A DNA stretch of 64,000 nt from Lysobacter niastensis (GTDB lineage: Bacteria > Pseudomonadota > Gammaproteobacteria > Xanthomonadales > Xanthomonadaceae), in assembly GCF_015453285.1 (NCBI RefSeq), contig NZ_JADLZT010000005.1, positions 186,001-250,000 on the forward strand. The letters run 5' to 3'. Below, one piece after another: positions 31,040 through 41,659 of the stretch. Positions within the stretch are counted from its first letter, which is position 1, and each line of letters begins with the position of its first letter. Both the position numbers and the translations under genes were made by a program. The notes under the pieces are model-generated. The model was not told where the DNA came from, ran no database searches, and worked only from the letters and a program-made list of their open reading frames with translations.

Positions 31040-33637
31040 ATGTCGCAGCAAACCACCATCCGCAAGCTGGCCGAACTGGTGAACACGCCGGTCGAAAAGT
31101 TGCTGGAGCAGCTGGCCGAGGCCGGCATGACTTTCAGCGGCCCCGACCAGGTCGTGACCAGTATTGAGAAAGTCAAGCTGCTCGGCTTCCTCAAGCGCGC
31201 CCACGGCAAGGCCGACCAGGCCGCCGAGGTGGGCGAGGTGCCGAAGAAGATCACGCTGAACCGCAGCCGCAAGCAGGAGCTCACCGTCGGTGGCGGCAAG
31301 AATCGCTCGACGGTCGACGTCGTCGTGCGCAAGAAGGTCACGCTGGTCAAGCCGACCGACGGCGCCGCAACGCCGGGCGACGAGCGCGCCGAGATCCTGC
31401 GCAAGCTGGAGGAATCCAAGCAGCGCAACCTCGCCGAGCAGGAGAAGCTGGCCGCCGACGACAAGCGCCGCGCCGACGTCATCGAGGCGGCCCGCCGCCA
31501 GGCAGAGGAAGCCGCCAAGCTCAAGGCCGAGGAAGACGCGAAGGCCAAGCTCGCCGATGCCAGCGCACTGGCGGGCGATGGCGAGGAGCAGCCCGTCCGC
31601 AAGGCGGCGACCACGCATGGCCATGGCCATCCGAAGCCGGCACCGGCGCGTGCGCCGGAAGCGGCGCGCGGCGCTCCCGCACACAAGACCCGCGGCTCGC
31701 ACGCGATGGTGTCGACGGTCGAGGACGATGACCGCACCAACCGTTTCGCCGGCCAGATGCACTTGAGTGCATCTGACCGCGCCCGCCGTTCGACCAGCTC
31801 CCGCGGCAAGCCCAAGGCCCGCCGGCAGACCGAGCAGGCCCGTTCCGGCAGTGGCTTCACCCGTCCCACCGCGCCGATCGTGCGCGAGGTCGCCATCGGC
31901 GAAACCATCACCGTCGGCGATCTGGCGCAGAAGATGGCGCTGAAGGGCGGCGACGTGGTGAAGGCGCTGTTCAAGATGGGCGTCATGGCGACCATCAACC
32001 AGGCCATCGACTACGACACCGCCGCGCTGGTGACCGAGGAACTCGGCCACACCGTCGTCAAGGCCGGTGCCGAGACGGCCGAGGACGCACTGCTGGCCCA
32101 CGTCGAAGAGACGCAGGGCAACAAGGTCGCGCGTCCGCCGGTGGTCACCATCATGGGTCACGTCGACCACGGCAAGACCTCGCTGCTGGACTACATCCGC
32201 CGCACCAAGGTCGCCTCGGGCGAAGCCGGTGGCATTACCCAGCATATCGGTGCCTACCACGTCGAAACGCCGAAGGGCGTGATCAGCTTCCTCGACACCC
32301 CGGGCCACGCCGCGTTCACCTCGATGCGCGCGCGCGGCGCCAAGCTCACCGACATCGTGGTGCTGGTGGTGGCTGCCGACGACGGCGTGATGCCGCAGAC
32401 GAAGGAAGCCATCCAGCATGCGAAGGCGGCCGGCGTGCCGCTGATCGTGGCGATCAACAAGATCGACAAATCCGACGCCGATCCGCTGCGCGTCAAGAAC
32501 GAACTGCTCAGCGAGCAGGTCGTGGCGGAAGACTTCGGCGGCGAAACCCAGATGGTGGAGCTGTCGGCCAAGACCGGCGATGGCGTGGACGACCTGCTCG
32601 ATGCGATTTCGCTTCAGGCCGAAGTGCTCGAGCTCAAGGCAGTGCCGGATGGCCGCGCCACCGGCGTGGTCATCGAGTCCGCACTCGACAAGGGCCGCGG
32701 CCCGGTCGCGACCGTGCTGATCCAGCAGGGCGAGCTGAAGAAGGGCGACTACCTCGTGTGCGGCGTGCAGTACGGCCGCGTGCGTGCGCTGTTCGACGAG
32801 ACCGGCTCGCAGGTGCAGAGCGCGGGTCCGTCGATCCCGGTGCAGGTGCTTGGCCTGTCGGGCGTGCCGGATGCCGGCGACGACTTCGTCGTCGTCGACG
32901 ACGAGCGCCTGGCCAAGGACGTCGCGCAGCAGCGCGACGCCAAGCGCCGCGAATCGCGCCTCGTCGCCCAGGCGGGCAACCGCATGGAAGACATCATGGC
33001 GCAGATGGGCAAGGGCGAGGGCCAGCTGAGCCTCAACCTGGTCATCAAGGCCGACGTGCAGGGTTCTGTCGAAGCGCTGCGCCAGGCACTGACGGCACTG
33101 TCGAACGACCAGATCCGCATCAACGTCATCACTTCCGGCGTCGGCGGCATCACCGAGTCCGACGCGAACGCCGCGGCGACCGCCAAGGCGACCGTCATCG
33201 GCTTCAACGTCCGTGCCGATGCATCGGCACGCAAGGTGATCGAGTCCAACGGCGTCGACCTGCGTTACTTCTCGATCATCTATGACGTGATCGACCAGGT
33301 GAAGCAGGTGGCGTCGGGCATCCTGGGCGTCGAGATCCGCGAAGAGATCATCGGCACCGCCGAGGTCCGCGACGTGTTCCGCAGCTCCAAGTTCGGCGCG
33401 GTCGCCGGCTGCATGGTGGTCGAGGGCGTGGTCAAGCGCCACAAGCCGATCCGCGTGCTGCGCGACAACGCCGTCATCTTCGAGGGCGAACTGGAATCGC
33501 TGCGTCGCTTCAAGGAGAACGTCGACGAGGTCCGCAACGGTACCGAGTGCGGTATCGGCGTGAAGGCCTACAACGACGTCAAGCCGGGCGACCAGATCGA
33601 GTGCTTCGAGCGCATCGAAGTCCAGCGCACGCTGTAA
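31040..33637 (+). CDS. infB: Translation initiation factor IF-2
   Basis: An 865-residue GTPase that delivers fMet-tRNA to the 30S subunit. The N-terminal IF2_N module (about 1-55) is followed by a Lys/Glu/Ala-rich charged linker (about 100-280) and a second IF2_N motif. The G domain begins near residue 370 with [17 protein letters not shown] and NKID, and domains II-IV complete the protein. I chose the ATG at 31040 ([14 protein letters not shown]); the open frame further upstream covers the palindromic repeat and is not plausible. It shares the operon with the initiator tRNA it binds. Confidence 0.97.
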   Translation: MSQQTTIRKLAELVNTPVEKLLEQLAEAGMTFSGPDQVVTSIEKVKLLGFLKRAHGKADQAAEVGEVPKKITLNRSRKQELTVGGGKNRSTVDVVVRKKVTLVKPTDGAATPGDERAEILRKLEESKQRNLAEQEKLAADDKRRADVIEAARRQAEEAAKLKAEEDAKAKLADASALAGDGEEQPVRKAATTHGHGHPKPAPARAPEAARGAPAHKTRGSHAMVSTVEDDDRTNRFAGQMHLSASDRARRSTSSRGKPKARRQTEQARSGSGFTRPTAPIVREVAIGETITVGDLAQKMALKGGDVVKALFKMGVMATINQAIDYDTAALVTEELGHTVVKAGAETAEDALLAHVEETQGNKVARPPVVTIMGHVDHGKTSLLDYIRRTKVASGEAGGITQHIGAYHVETPKGVISFLDTPGHAAFTSMRARGAKLTDIVVLVVAADDGVMPQTKEAIQHAKAAGVPLIVAINKIDKSDADPLRVKNELLSEQVVAEDFGGETQMVELSAKTGDGVDDLLDAISLQAEVLELKAVPDGRATGVVIESALDKGRGPVATVLIQQGELKKGDYLVCGVQYGRVRALFDETGSQVQSAGPSIPVQVLGLSGVPDAGDDFVVVDDERLAKDVAQQRDAKRRESRLVAQAGNRMEDIMAQMGKGEGQLSLNLVIKADVQGSVEALRQALTALSNDQIRINVITSGVGGITESDANAAATAKATVIGFNVRADASARKVIESNGVDLRYFSIIYDVIDQVKQVASGILGVEIREEIIGTAEVRDVFRSSKFGAVAGCMVVEGVVKRHKPIRVLRDNAVIFEGELESLRRFKENVDEVRNGTECGIGVKAYNDVKPGDQIECFERIEVQRTL

Positions 33638-33651
33638 TCCGGTAGGAAGAA

Positions 33652-34017
33652 ATGACGAGCAAGTCGTTCCATCGCACCGACCGCGTTTCCGCCCAGCTCC
33701 GTCGCGAGCTGGGCACGCTGGTGCGCGAGGCCGTGCGCGAGCACGACCTGCCGTCGGTCAGCGTTTCCGACGTCGAGGTGACGCGCGACCTGGCGCACGC
33801 CAAGGTGTTCGTCACCGCGCTGCAGGCGGAGCGTTCCAAGGAGGCCGTGAAGGCCCTCAAGGAACTCTCGCGCGAACTGCGCTTCCAGCTGGGCAAGGCG
33901 ATGAAGCTGCGCCATGTGCCGGAACTGCATTTCCACTACGATGATTCGGTCGATCGTGGCGAGCGCATCGAGACCCTGCTGCGCGACAATCCGTCCGGCG
34001 GGGAATCCGAGGACTGA
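33652..34017 (+). CDS. rbfA: 30S ribosome-binding factor RbfA
   Basis: A 121-residue KH-fold factor for 16S rRNA 5'-end maturation and cold adaptation. It begins [20 protein letters not shown] and contains [18 protein letters not shown] and [19 protein letters not shown], all typical. It starts 14 bases after infB with GGTAGGAAG as ribosome-binding site. An intrinsic terminator follows before truB. Confidence 0.96.
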   Translation: MTSKSFHRTDRVSAQLRRELGTLVREAVREHDLPSVSVSDVEVTRDLAHAKVFVTALQAERSKEAVKALKELSRELRFQLGKAMKLRHVPELHFHYDDSVDRGERIETLLRDNPSGGESED

Positions 34018-34037
34018 GCCCGTTCCGGGCAAGCTAC

Positions 34038-34062
34038 AAGGCGGCGGTTTCGCCGCCTTTTT
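34038..34062 (+). terminator. Intrinsic terminator between rbfA and truB
   Basis: AAGGCGGCG (34038-34046) pairs with CGCCGCCTT (34051-34059) around GTTT, followed by a run of five T (34058-34062). It should end or attenuate the rimP-rbfA transcript. No clear promoter is visible in the 31 bases that remain before truB, so truB probably depends on partial read-through. Confidence 0.8.
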
Positions 34063-34093
34063 GTTGTCCGGCGCTTCGGCAGACAATGACGCC

Positions 34094-35020
34094 ATGAGCA
34101 AGAAACCCCGTACCGTGTTCCGCCCGCTGGACGGGCTGCTGCTGCTCGACAAGCCGCTCGGGCTGAGCTCGAACCAGGCGTTGCAGCAGGTGCGCCACCT
34201 GTTCCGCGCGGAGAAGGCGGGCCACACCGGCAGCCTCGATCCGCTCGCCACCGGCCTGCTGCCGGTGTGTTTCGGCGAGGCGACCAAGATCGCCGGGCTG
34301 TTGCTGGGTTCGCGCAAGGCATACGAGACCACCGCGGTGCTCGGCACGACGACCGACAGCGACGATGCCGATGGCGCCGTGCTGGTCGAACGTCCGGTGC
34401 CGGAGCTGGACGACGCGGCGATCGAGGCGGCGCTGGCGCCGTTGCGTGGCGCCATCCACCAGCGCGCACCGATCTATTCGGCGCTCAAGCAGGGCGGAGA
34501 GCCGCTGTACGCCAAGGCCAGGCGCGGCGAGTCGATCGAAGCGCCCGTGCGCGAGGTCGAGGTGCACGCGCTGCAGCTGACGGGCCGCGAAGGGCCGCGT
34601 CTGCACCTGCATGTCGAATGCGGTTCCGGCACCTACGTTCGCAGCCTGGTGCGCGACCTCGGCGAAACGCTGGGCTGTGGGGCGCACGTCGCGACCCTGC
34701 GCCGGCTCTGGGTTGACCCGTTTGCCGCGCCGCGCATGTACACCCTGGATGAACTGCGAGCCATCGCTGAACAGGGTGAAGCCAGCCTAGACGCCTGCCT
34801 GTTGCCGGTGGAGGAGGGGCTGGCTGGCTACCCGCGTGCCGACCTGGATGAGGAGGGCACCCGGCGCCTGGGCTTCGGCCAGTCGGTTCGCATCGAGGGC
34901 GGTGCCGACGGACTCGCCGTCGCGTACGGCCCGGATGGCCGTTGCCTCGGCCTGGTCAGGCGTGAGGACGGAAAGCTCGCGCCGCAGCGCCTGTTCCGAT
35001 GGGCGGCAGCAGCGCAGTGA
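34094..35020 (+). CDS. truB: tRNA pseudouridine(55) synthase TruB
   Basis: A 308-residue enzyme that makes the universal pseudouridine-55 in the T loop of tRNAs. The catalytic aspartate is D49 in [16 protein letters not shown]. The KxxG and [17 protein letters not shown] blocks and a C-terminal PUA-like domain (about 245-308) are present. The ATG at 34094 ([14 protein letters not shown]) is the first family-like start; the upstream open frame overlaps rbfA. Confidence 0.96.
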   Translation: MSKKPRTVFRPLDGLLLLDKPLGLSSNQALQQVRHLFRAEKAGHTGSLDPLATGLLPVCFGEATKIAGLLLGSRKAYETTAVLGTTTDSDDADGAVLVERPVPELDDAAIEAALAPLRGAIHQRAPIYSALKQGGEPLYAKARRGESIEAPVREVEVHALQLTGREGPRLHLHVECGSGTYVRSLVRDLGETLGCGAHVATLRRLWVDPFAAPRMYTLDELRAIAEQGEASLDACLLPVEEGLAGYPRADLDEEGTRRLGFGQSVRIEGGADGLAVAYGPDGRCLGLVRREDGKLAPQRLFRWAAAAQ

Positions 35021-35068
35021 TCCGCCTGTTCAGGCCCGGGCCCAAGCCGGGTGCCGCAACCTAACGCC

Positions 35069-35097
35069 TTGTCTGGAATGAGACCGGCGGCTACAAT
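35069..35097 (+). promoter_or_regulatory. Sigma70-type promoter of rpsO
   Basis: TTGTCT at 35069-35074 and TACAAT at 35092-35097 are spaced by exactly 17 bases. Transcription would start near 35104, leaving a leader of about 130 bases before rpsO. In E. coli the rpsO leader folds into an S15-binding translational operator; I could not establish the same fold here. Confidence 0.75.
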
Positions 35098-35233
35098 TCG
35101 CGGGCTTTTCCAAGCACTCCCGGCACCCACAGGTGCCATTCCTCGAAGCAAACGGCGGGCCAAGCGGTGCGTCGGCGCGAAGATGACGCGACCGATCCGC
35201 TTCTGCAGGCCTCGCATCTACGGAGCAATACAG

Positions 35234-35494
35234 ATGTCCATCGACACCAGCAAGATCATCGAAGACAACAAGCGCGGCGCCAGCGACACCGGTTCGCCGG
35301 AAGTCCAGGTCGCCCTGCTGACCGCTCGCATCGAGCAGCTGACCGGCCACTTCAAGGTCCACAAGCAGGATCACCACAGCCGTCGCGGCCTGCTGCAGAT
35401 GGTCAACCGCCGCCGCAGCCTGCTTGACTACCTCAAGCGCAAGGACAACGAGCGCTACAAGGCCCTGATCGAGAAACTGGGTCTGCGTCGCTAA
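35234..35494 (+). CDS. rpsO: 30S ribosomal protein S15
   Basis: An 86-residue primary 16S rRNA-binding protein of the small-subunit platform. It has the full family pattern: [31 protein letters not shown] and [21 protein letters not shown] (given by its core residues). The ATG at 35234 gives the normal length. The open frame further upstream is not used. A terminator follows within 12 bases. Confidence 0.98.
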   Translation: MSIDTSKIIEDNKRGASDTGSPEVQVALLTARIEQLTGHFKVHKQDHHSRRGLLQMVNRRRSLLDYLKRKDNERYKALIEKLGLRR

Positions 35495-35505
35495 ACCAGA
35501 CACCG

Positions 35506-35539
35506 ACCGCGGCGCAGCGATGCGCCGCGGTTCGTTTTT
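35506..35539 (+). terminator. Intrinsic terminator between rpsO and pnp
   Basis: ACCGCGGCGCA (35506-35516) pairs perfectly with TGCGCCGCGGT (35521-35531) around a GCGA loop, followed by TCGTTTTT. This strong 11-bp terminator separates rpsO from pnp. In E. coli some read-through gives a pnp transcript processed by RNase III. Confidence 0.85.
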
Positions 35540-35630
35540 GGGCAGTACACGAAATACAGGCCGCACAGACGGCCGACCCGGGCGGGGCAAGGGCCTCGAA
35601 CCGAACGCATTGAAACGATAGGAACCCAAC

Positions 35631-37739
<2,109 letters not shown>

Positions 37740-37766
37740 GCCGCGCGCTCCAGCGTCAGCGATACG

Positions 37767-37797
37767 AAAAAGCGGGCCTCGGCCCGCTTTTTCTTTT
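37767..37797. terminator. Bidirectional intrinsic terminator after pnp
   Basis: AAAAAGCGGGCC and GGCCCGCTTTTT (37767-37792) form a 12-bp stem with A-tracts and T-tracts on both sides, then CTTTT. It lies between pnp (plus) and the convergent gene at 37819 and can serve both. Confidence 0.88.
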
Positions 37798-37818
37798 GCA
37801 TCCCACCGGATTCCCGGA

Positions 37819-38433
37819 TCAGGGCAGCGCTTCGGCCCAGGCACGCTTCCTCGTGCGCATGCCGATCCCTGCAGGACCGACGGGCCGGCTGGGCGTCATG
37901 CCTGCCTCGCCGCGATCGGATGAGGTGGCCTTGAGCATCCCATGCCGCTCGCAGATCACCGCCCACTGCCGCTGCAGGCTGCGCAGGCTGGCGTGGACCG
38001 AATAGGCGATCTCGGCGCGGGCATGCAGTGCATCGTCTTCGGCAACGCGCGCATGTTCGGTGGCGCGTTTCAGCGTGCGGGCCAAGGCGCATTGGCCTGC
38101 GAGCGGCGCGTTGATGAAATACACCGACACGGCGTCGAGGAACGGATGGGCCTCCGCACCCATCGCGTCCGCCACCAGCAGGCGCATGTGGGCCAGTACC
38201 GCCGTGCGCTCGCAGTCCGCCTCGGGGCTTCGCAGGATCAGGGTCTGGGCGATTTCCTGGACCGGTTCGCCCGCGACGATGGCCCGCTGGATCATGTCGA
38301 AGAAACCGGTGTAGTCCGAATGGACCGCGTCGAGCGCGGTGAAGAGCGCGGTGATCTCCGCCGTCGCCGGGTTCGAACGACCCGTAGCCATCTGGTTGGT
38401 CCTTGTGAGCAATTCGACGACGCTCTCGAGCAT
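37819..38433 (-). CDS. Hypothetical protein, helical, no family recognised
   Basis: A 204-residue soluble protein that I do not recognise. It is predicted largely alpha-helical (for example TAEITALFTALDAVHSDYTGFFDMIQ, described by its ends, near residues 24-50), with Leu/Ala-rich amphipathic helices to about residue 165, and then a basic Pro/Gly tail (TPSRPVGPAGIGMRTRKR). No signal peptide or membrane helix is visible. A second in-frame ATG lies at 38391 (MATGRSNPA). The frame converges on pnp, and the shared terminator at 37767 supports it being a real transcription unit. Next upstream is the sensor kinase gene on the same strand, with 129 empty bases between. Confidence 0.6.
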   Translation of the reverse strand: MLESVVELLTRTNQMATGRSNPATAEITALFTALDAVHSDYTGFFDMIQRAIVAGEPVQEIAQTLILRSPEADCERTAVLAHMRLLVADAMGAEAHPFLDAVSVYFINAPLAGQCALARTLKRATEHARVAEDDALHARAEIAYSVHASLRSLQRQWAVICERHGMLKATSSDRGEAGMTPSRPVGPAGIGMRTRKRAWAEALP

Positions 38434-38562
38434 GGCAAGCCTGCTTGGCTGGTTTTGCTCAACTAGAACAAGGGCGCTGTGATGACGGCGTGCGGGATCG
38501 GCCTGTTCATTCGATGCAGGACTGAACGATGCTCCGTTCTGTGCGCTGTGCCTTCATTTCGT

Positions 38563-39894
38563 TCATTCGCGGGTCGTGGACGCATGCGCCACGTCAACGC
38601 GCGTGATTGGCTGGAAGCGCAGCGTGGTGGTGGTGCCGCGACCCTGGCTGGAGGAGATGTCGAGTTGCCAGCCCAGGTGCTCGCATAGCCGTGAAATCAG
38701 ATCCAGCCCGATGCCGCTGCCGCCGCGGTCGCCGCCGCCGCGTGCCATGCGGGCGTAGATCGCGCTGATTTCCTCCGGTGTCATTCCGTGTCCCGGATCC
38801 TCGATGACCAAGGTCGCCGGGCTTTCCAGGCGAATCATGATCTCGCCCCGGTCGCTATGCTCGATGGCGTTGCGCACGAGGTTGCCGATCGCCGCCTGCA
38901 CGATCGGCAGCGGCGCCACGATCTCGACGGCGGGCATCGGCGCCACCGTCAGGGCCAGGTCCTTGTCGCGGGCCAGGTAACGGTGGTCTTCGACGATCTC
39001 CGGCAGCAGCTGGTCCAGGGCTACGCGGTCGCTGTTGCGGGCGAGCCTGGCCGGATCGCGCGCGAGCACCAGCAGCAGCGAAATCAGCTGCTCGACATCC
39101 CGGGCCGTGCGCTGGATGCGCAGGAGCTGGCCGCGTGTCGCCGCTGGCACTCCGCCGTGGTGCAGGGCGATCTCGCTCGCGCCGGAAATCACCGCGATGG
39201 GCGTGCGCAGCTCGTGGCTGGCGGTGTCGATGAACACGCGTTCGCGTTCGACGAAGCGGTCGTTGCGTTGCAGGTAGTCGTTGAGCGCGTCGGCAATGAC
39301 GACCAGCTCCGCGCTGGCGCTGCGGGTGACCTGGATGCGCTGTCCGGGCTGGTCCGGCTGCAACCGTCCGATGTCGTTGGCCATGTTGCTGAGCGGGCGC
39401 ACCAGGCGGTTGACGCTCCACGCGATGGCCAGGCCGAGCAGCACGATCAGCGTGATCGCCGAGCCGATGACGGTCAGGCCCATGTCGAACTCGCGCTGCT
39501 CCAGGTCGGTGATGTCCAGGGCCAGCATCAGCGGCCTGCCGTCGACTTCGCGGACCAGCACGACCCGTTCGACGCCATCGACCAGGACATCGTCGTAGAC
39601 GCCGGGTCCCAGGCCGCGCAGCGCCGTGGGCAGCGAGGCGCCATCGCGTCCGTCATAGAAGGCGATGTTGTGGGTGTCGACCCAGCGGAACCCGGGGTCT
39701 TCGCGCTGCCGCTCCAGCAGATGGTCGAGTTCGGAATCCAGCAGCGTCTGCCAGACCAGCTGCTCGGCATGTTCGTTGACGATGAAGCCGTGCAGGATCA
39801 CCGCGACCGATAGCGCCACGACATAGCCGAGCAGGCCAAGCAGGATGCGGCGGCGCAGGTTCGATCGGCGAAAAGCCGGGCTAGCCGCGGTCAT
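38563..39894 (-). CDS. Sensor histidine kinase (PmrB/QseC-like)
   Basis: A 443-residue inner-membrane sensor. Two membrane helices (about 17-37 and 140-160) flank a ~100-residue periplasmic domain, followed by HAMP (about 161-213), HisKA with H227 in FIDTASHELRTPI, and the ATPase with N box NLVRNAIEHS, G1 EDPGHGM and G2 GGSGIGLDL. The periplasmic domain has several acidic clusters (DSELDHLLERQREDPG), which could sense cations or peptides; that is inference. The gene overlaps its response regulator by 14 bases. With the divergent PAP2-eptA pair this suggests a PmrAB-like envelope-stress system. Confidence 0.92.
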   Translation of the reverse strand: MTAASPAFRRSNLRRRILLGLLGYVVALSVAVILHGFIVNEHAEQLVWQTLLDSELDHLLERQREDPGFRWVDTHNIAFYDGRDGASLPTALRGLGPGVYDDVLVDGVERVVLVREVDGRPLMLALDITDLEQREFDMGLTVIGSAITLIVLLGLAIAWSVNRLVRPLSNMANDIGRLQPDQPGQRIQVTRSASAELVVIADALNDYLQRNDRFVERERVFIDTASHELRTPIAVISGASEIALHHGGVPAATRGQLLRIQRTARDVEQLISLLLVLARDPARLARNSDRVALDQLLPEIVEDHRYLARDKDLALTVAPMPAVEIVAPLPIVQAAIGNLVRNAIEHSDRGEIMIRLESPATLVIEDPGHGMTPEEISAIYARMARGGGDRGGSGIGLDLISRLCEHLGWQLDISSSQGRGTTTTLRFQPITRVDVAHASTTRE

Positions 39895-40594
39895 GGTCGC
39901 CCTCCTTGACGGGGCTGGATGCGGACACTTCGGCGAGGCGATAGCCGACCCGCGGCAAGGTCTGGATCAGTTTGACGGGAAACGGTCCGTCGACGCTTCG
40001 GCGCAGTTCGTAGATATGGGACCGCAGCATGTCGCCGTCGGGCGGGCTGTCGCCCCACAGCGCATGCTCCAGGCGTTCGCGCGTCACCGCGGCGGGGCTC
40101 GACTGCATCAGCACTTCGAGCAGCTTGCGGCACGCCGGATACAGATGCAGCGTGCGACCGTCGCGGGTCACTTCGAGCGTCGTGAGGTCGAGGCGCAGAT
40201 CGGCGACCTGCAGGACCTTGCTGCGGCTCCTTCCGCCCGCACGCGCCGCGAGCGCTTCCAGGCGGACTTCCAGCTCGGGGAGTTCGAAGGGTTTGGTGAG
40301 GTAGTCGTCGGCGCCGGCGCGGAAGCCGGCGATCTTGTCGGGCAACTCGTCGCGCGCGGTCAGCATCAGCACCGGCACGTCCGCGCCCGAGTCCCGCAAC
40401 TGCCGCAGCACCTCGCGGCCGTCCATCCGCGGCAGACCCCAGTCGAGCACGATCGCGTCGTAGTCGTGGCTCAGCGCCAGGTGCAGGCCGGTCGGGCCGT
40501 CGGGCGCTGCATCGAGCACGTAGCCGCGCGACTCGAAGTAGTCGAACAGGTTCGCGACCAGGTTCCGGTTGTCTTCCACTACCAGCACGCGCAT
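39881..40594 (-). CDS. OmpR/PmrA-family response regulator
   Basis: A 237-residue two-domain regulator. The receiver (about 1-115) has the acidic pair E7-D8, phospho-acceptor D51 in IVLDWGLPRMDG and the conserved lysine in DDYLTKPFEL. The winged-helix DNA-binding domain (about 130-225) ends with LIQTLPRVGYRLAEV. I chose the ATG at 40594 (MRVLVVEDNRN); the open frame upstream crosses the divergent promoter region. It is translated just before the kinase. The likely target is the promoter of the divergent PAP2-eptA pair, where a tandem 11-bp repeat lies. Confidence 0.93.
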   Translation of the reverse strand: MRVLVVEDNRNLVANLFDYFESRGYVLDAAPDGPTGLHLALSHDYDAIVLDWGLPRMDGREVLRQLRDSGADVPVLMLTARDELPDKIAGFRAGADDYLTKPFELPELEVRLEALAARAGGRSRSKVLQVADLRLDLTTLEVTRDGRTLHLYPACRKLLEVLMQSSPAAVTRERLEHALWGDSPPDGDMLRSHIYELRRSVDGPFPVKLIQTLPRVGYRLAEVSASSPVKEGDHDRG

Positions 40595-40661
40595 CGGCGG
40601 GATCCTGGATTGCCGTTGGTGCGCTGTCGTGTGCGCAGCCGGACAGCGTGTTCGCGCAAAT

Positions 40662-40683
40662 GTCGGAATAACGTCGGAATGAC
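40662..40683 (+). promoter_or_regulatory. Tandem 11-bp repeat, probable response-regulator box
   Basis: GTCGGAATAAC (40662-40672) is followed directly by GTCGGAATGAC (40673-40683). The 11-bp phasing is that of OmpR-family direct-repeat sites. A GATACT hexamer at 40701-40706, 17 bases after the repeat, could be the -10 box of the PAP2-eptA promoter, with the repeat covering the -35 region as in activated promoters. Confidence 0.6.
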
Positions 40684-40831
40684 GGTGTGACGGCGCCGAC
40701 GATACTCCACCCGCCCGCCAGGATGAACGCCACCTTTCGACGGTGACCTGGCTTTGCGCATCGAGCGTTGGACTCCCACCGCTTTCCGACACAGCGCCTT
40801 CGATCATCTCGCGACCTTGATTCGCAGCCGG

Positions 40832-41659
40832 ATGCCCCCGGCCCAGATGAAGAAACCGCCCTCGATGAAAAGCAATGCCAGAAGCGGCGCCGCGTTGTGG
40901 CTCGCCCCCAGCGAGTTCGCGTCCGACGTCGCGCCCACCATCGCCAACCTTCCCGCCGTGCGCCACGACGCCCGTTTCTTCCTGCTGCATGCCTGGCTGC
41001 CGATGGCGGCATTCGTCGTGCTGGTGATGGCTTCGATGGGGTTCGGCGCCGATCAGTGGCTGGCCGACCGGCTTTACGAATGGCAGGGCCATCGCTGGCT
41101 GCTGCGGCATGCACCTGCGACCGAGTGGTTCCATGCCGCCGGCCGCGACGTCAGCACGGTGGCGTGGCTGGGTGTGCTCGCGGCGTGGCTGGTTGCCCGC
41201 TCACGCCGGAGCCTGGTGGCGCTGCGCCGGCCGCTGGCCTATCTGGTCATCGCCACTGCGTTGTCGACCATCCTGGTGGCCTGGACCAAGTCCTGGTCGA
41301 ACATGGACTGCCCCTGGGATCTGGTCCGCTACGGCGGCGATCGGCCCTACGTCGGGCTGTTCGCGCTGCGTCCGCTCGGCCTGACCCGCGGCGACTGCTT
41401 CCCGGCCGGCCATGCCAGCGGCGGCTATGCCTGGTTGTCCCTGTACTTCTTTCTGCTGGCGGTCCGTCCTCGCTGGCGCTGGGCGGGACTCGCAGTGGGC
41501 GGCGGGGCGGGACTGCTGTTCGGTCTCTCGCAACAGTTGCGCGGCGCGCACTTCGTTTCGCACGACGTCTGGACCGCCGGCATCTGCTGGGCGACCGCGC
41601 TGCTGCTGTACCTGCTGTTCTGGCACCGGCCGGTGCGCGGCATGGAGGCGGGCCGATGA
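40832..41659 (+). CDS. PAP2-family membrane phosphatase
   Basis: A roughly 275-residue inner-membrane phosphatase of the PAP2 superfamily with about six membrane helices. The active-site motifs are KSWSNMDCPWD (motif 1, with an unusual spacing), FPAGHASGGYA (motif 2, catalytic H) and QLRGAHFVSHD (motif 3). Such proteins act on lipid phosphates, for example undecaprenyl pyrophosphate or lipid A 1-phosphate. The start is uncertain: ATG codons at 40832, 40847 and 40865 and a TTG at 40754 are all in frame and none has a strong ribosome-binding site. The 3' end overlaps eptA by an ATGA junction, so the two proteins are coupled. PAP2-eptA (mcr) pairs are known in Moraxella and related lineages. Confidence 0.87.
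   Translation: MPPAQMKKPPSMKSNARSGAALWLAPSEFASDVAPTIANLPAVRHDARFFLLHAWLPMAAFVVLVMASMGFGADQWLADRLYEWQGHRWLLRHAPATEWFHAAGRDVSTVAWLGVLAAWLVARSRRSLVALRRPLAYLVIATALSTILVAWTKSWSNMDCPWDLVRYGGDRPYVGLFALRPLGLTRGDCFPAGHASGGYAWLSLYFFLLAVRPRWRWAGLAVGGGAGLLFGLSQQLRGAHFVSHDVWTAGICWATALLLYLLFWHRPVRGMEAGR

Noticed and set aside
28706-33442. Stop-free minus-strand frame of 1578 codons opposite rimP, nusA and infB
   Set aside because: The plus strand holds three certain genes. The antisense frame is open because GC-rich codon use rarely makes stops there; its sequence shows no domain and is rich in Leu, Asp, His and Arg as expected from reversed codons.
40768-41655. Upstream in-frame extension of eptA through the PAP2 gene
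   Set aside because: The PAP2 frame is supported by active-site motifs. The extension has a reversed-frame composition, and family members start near MSTVVQGRSN.
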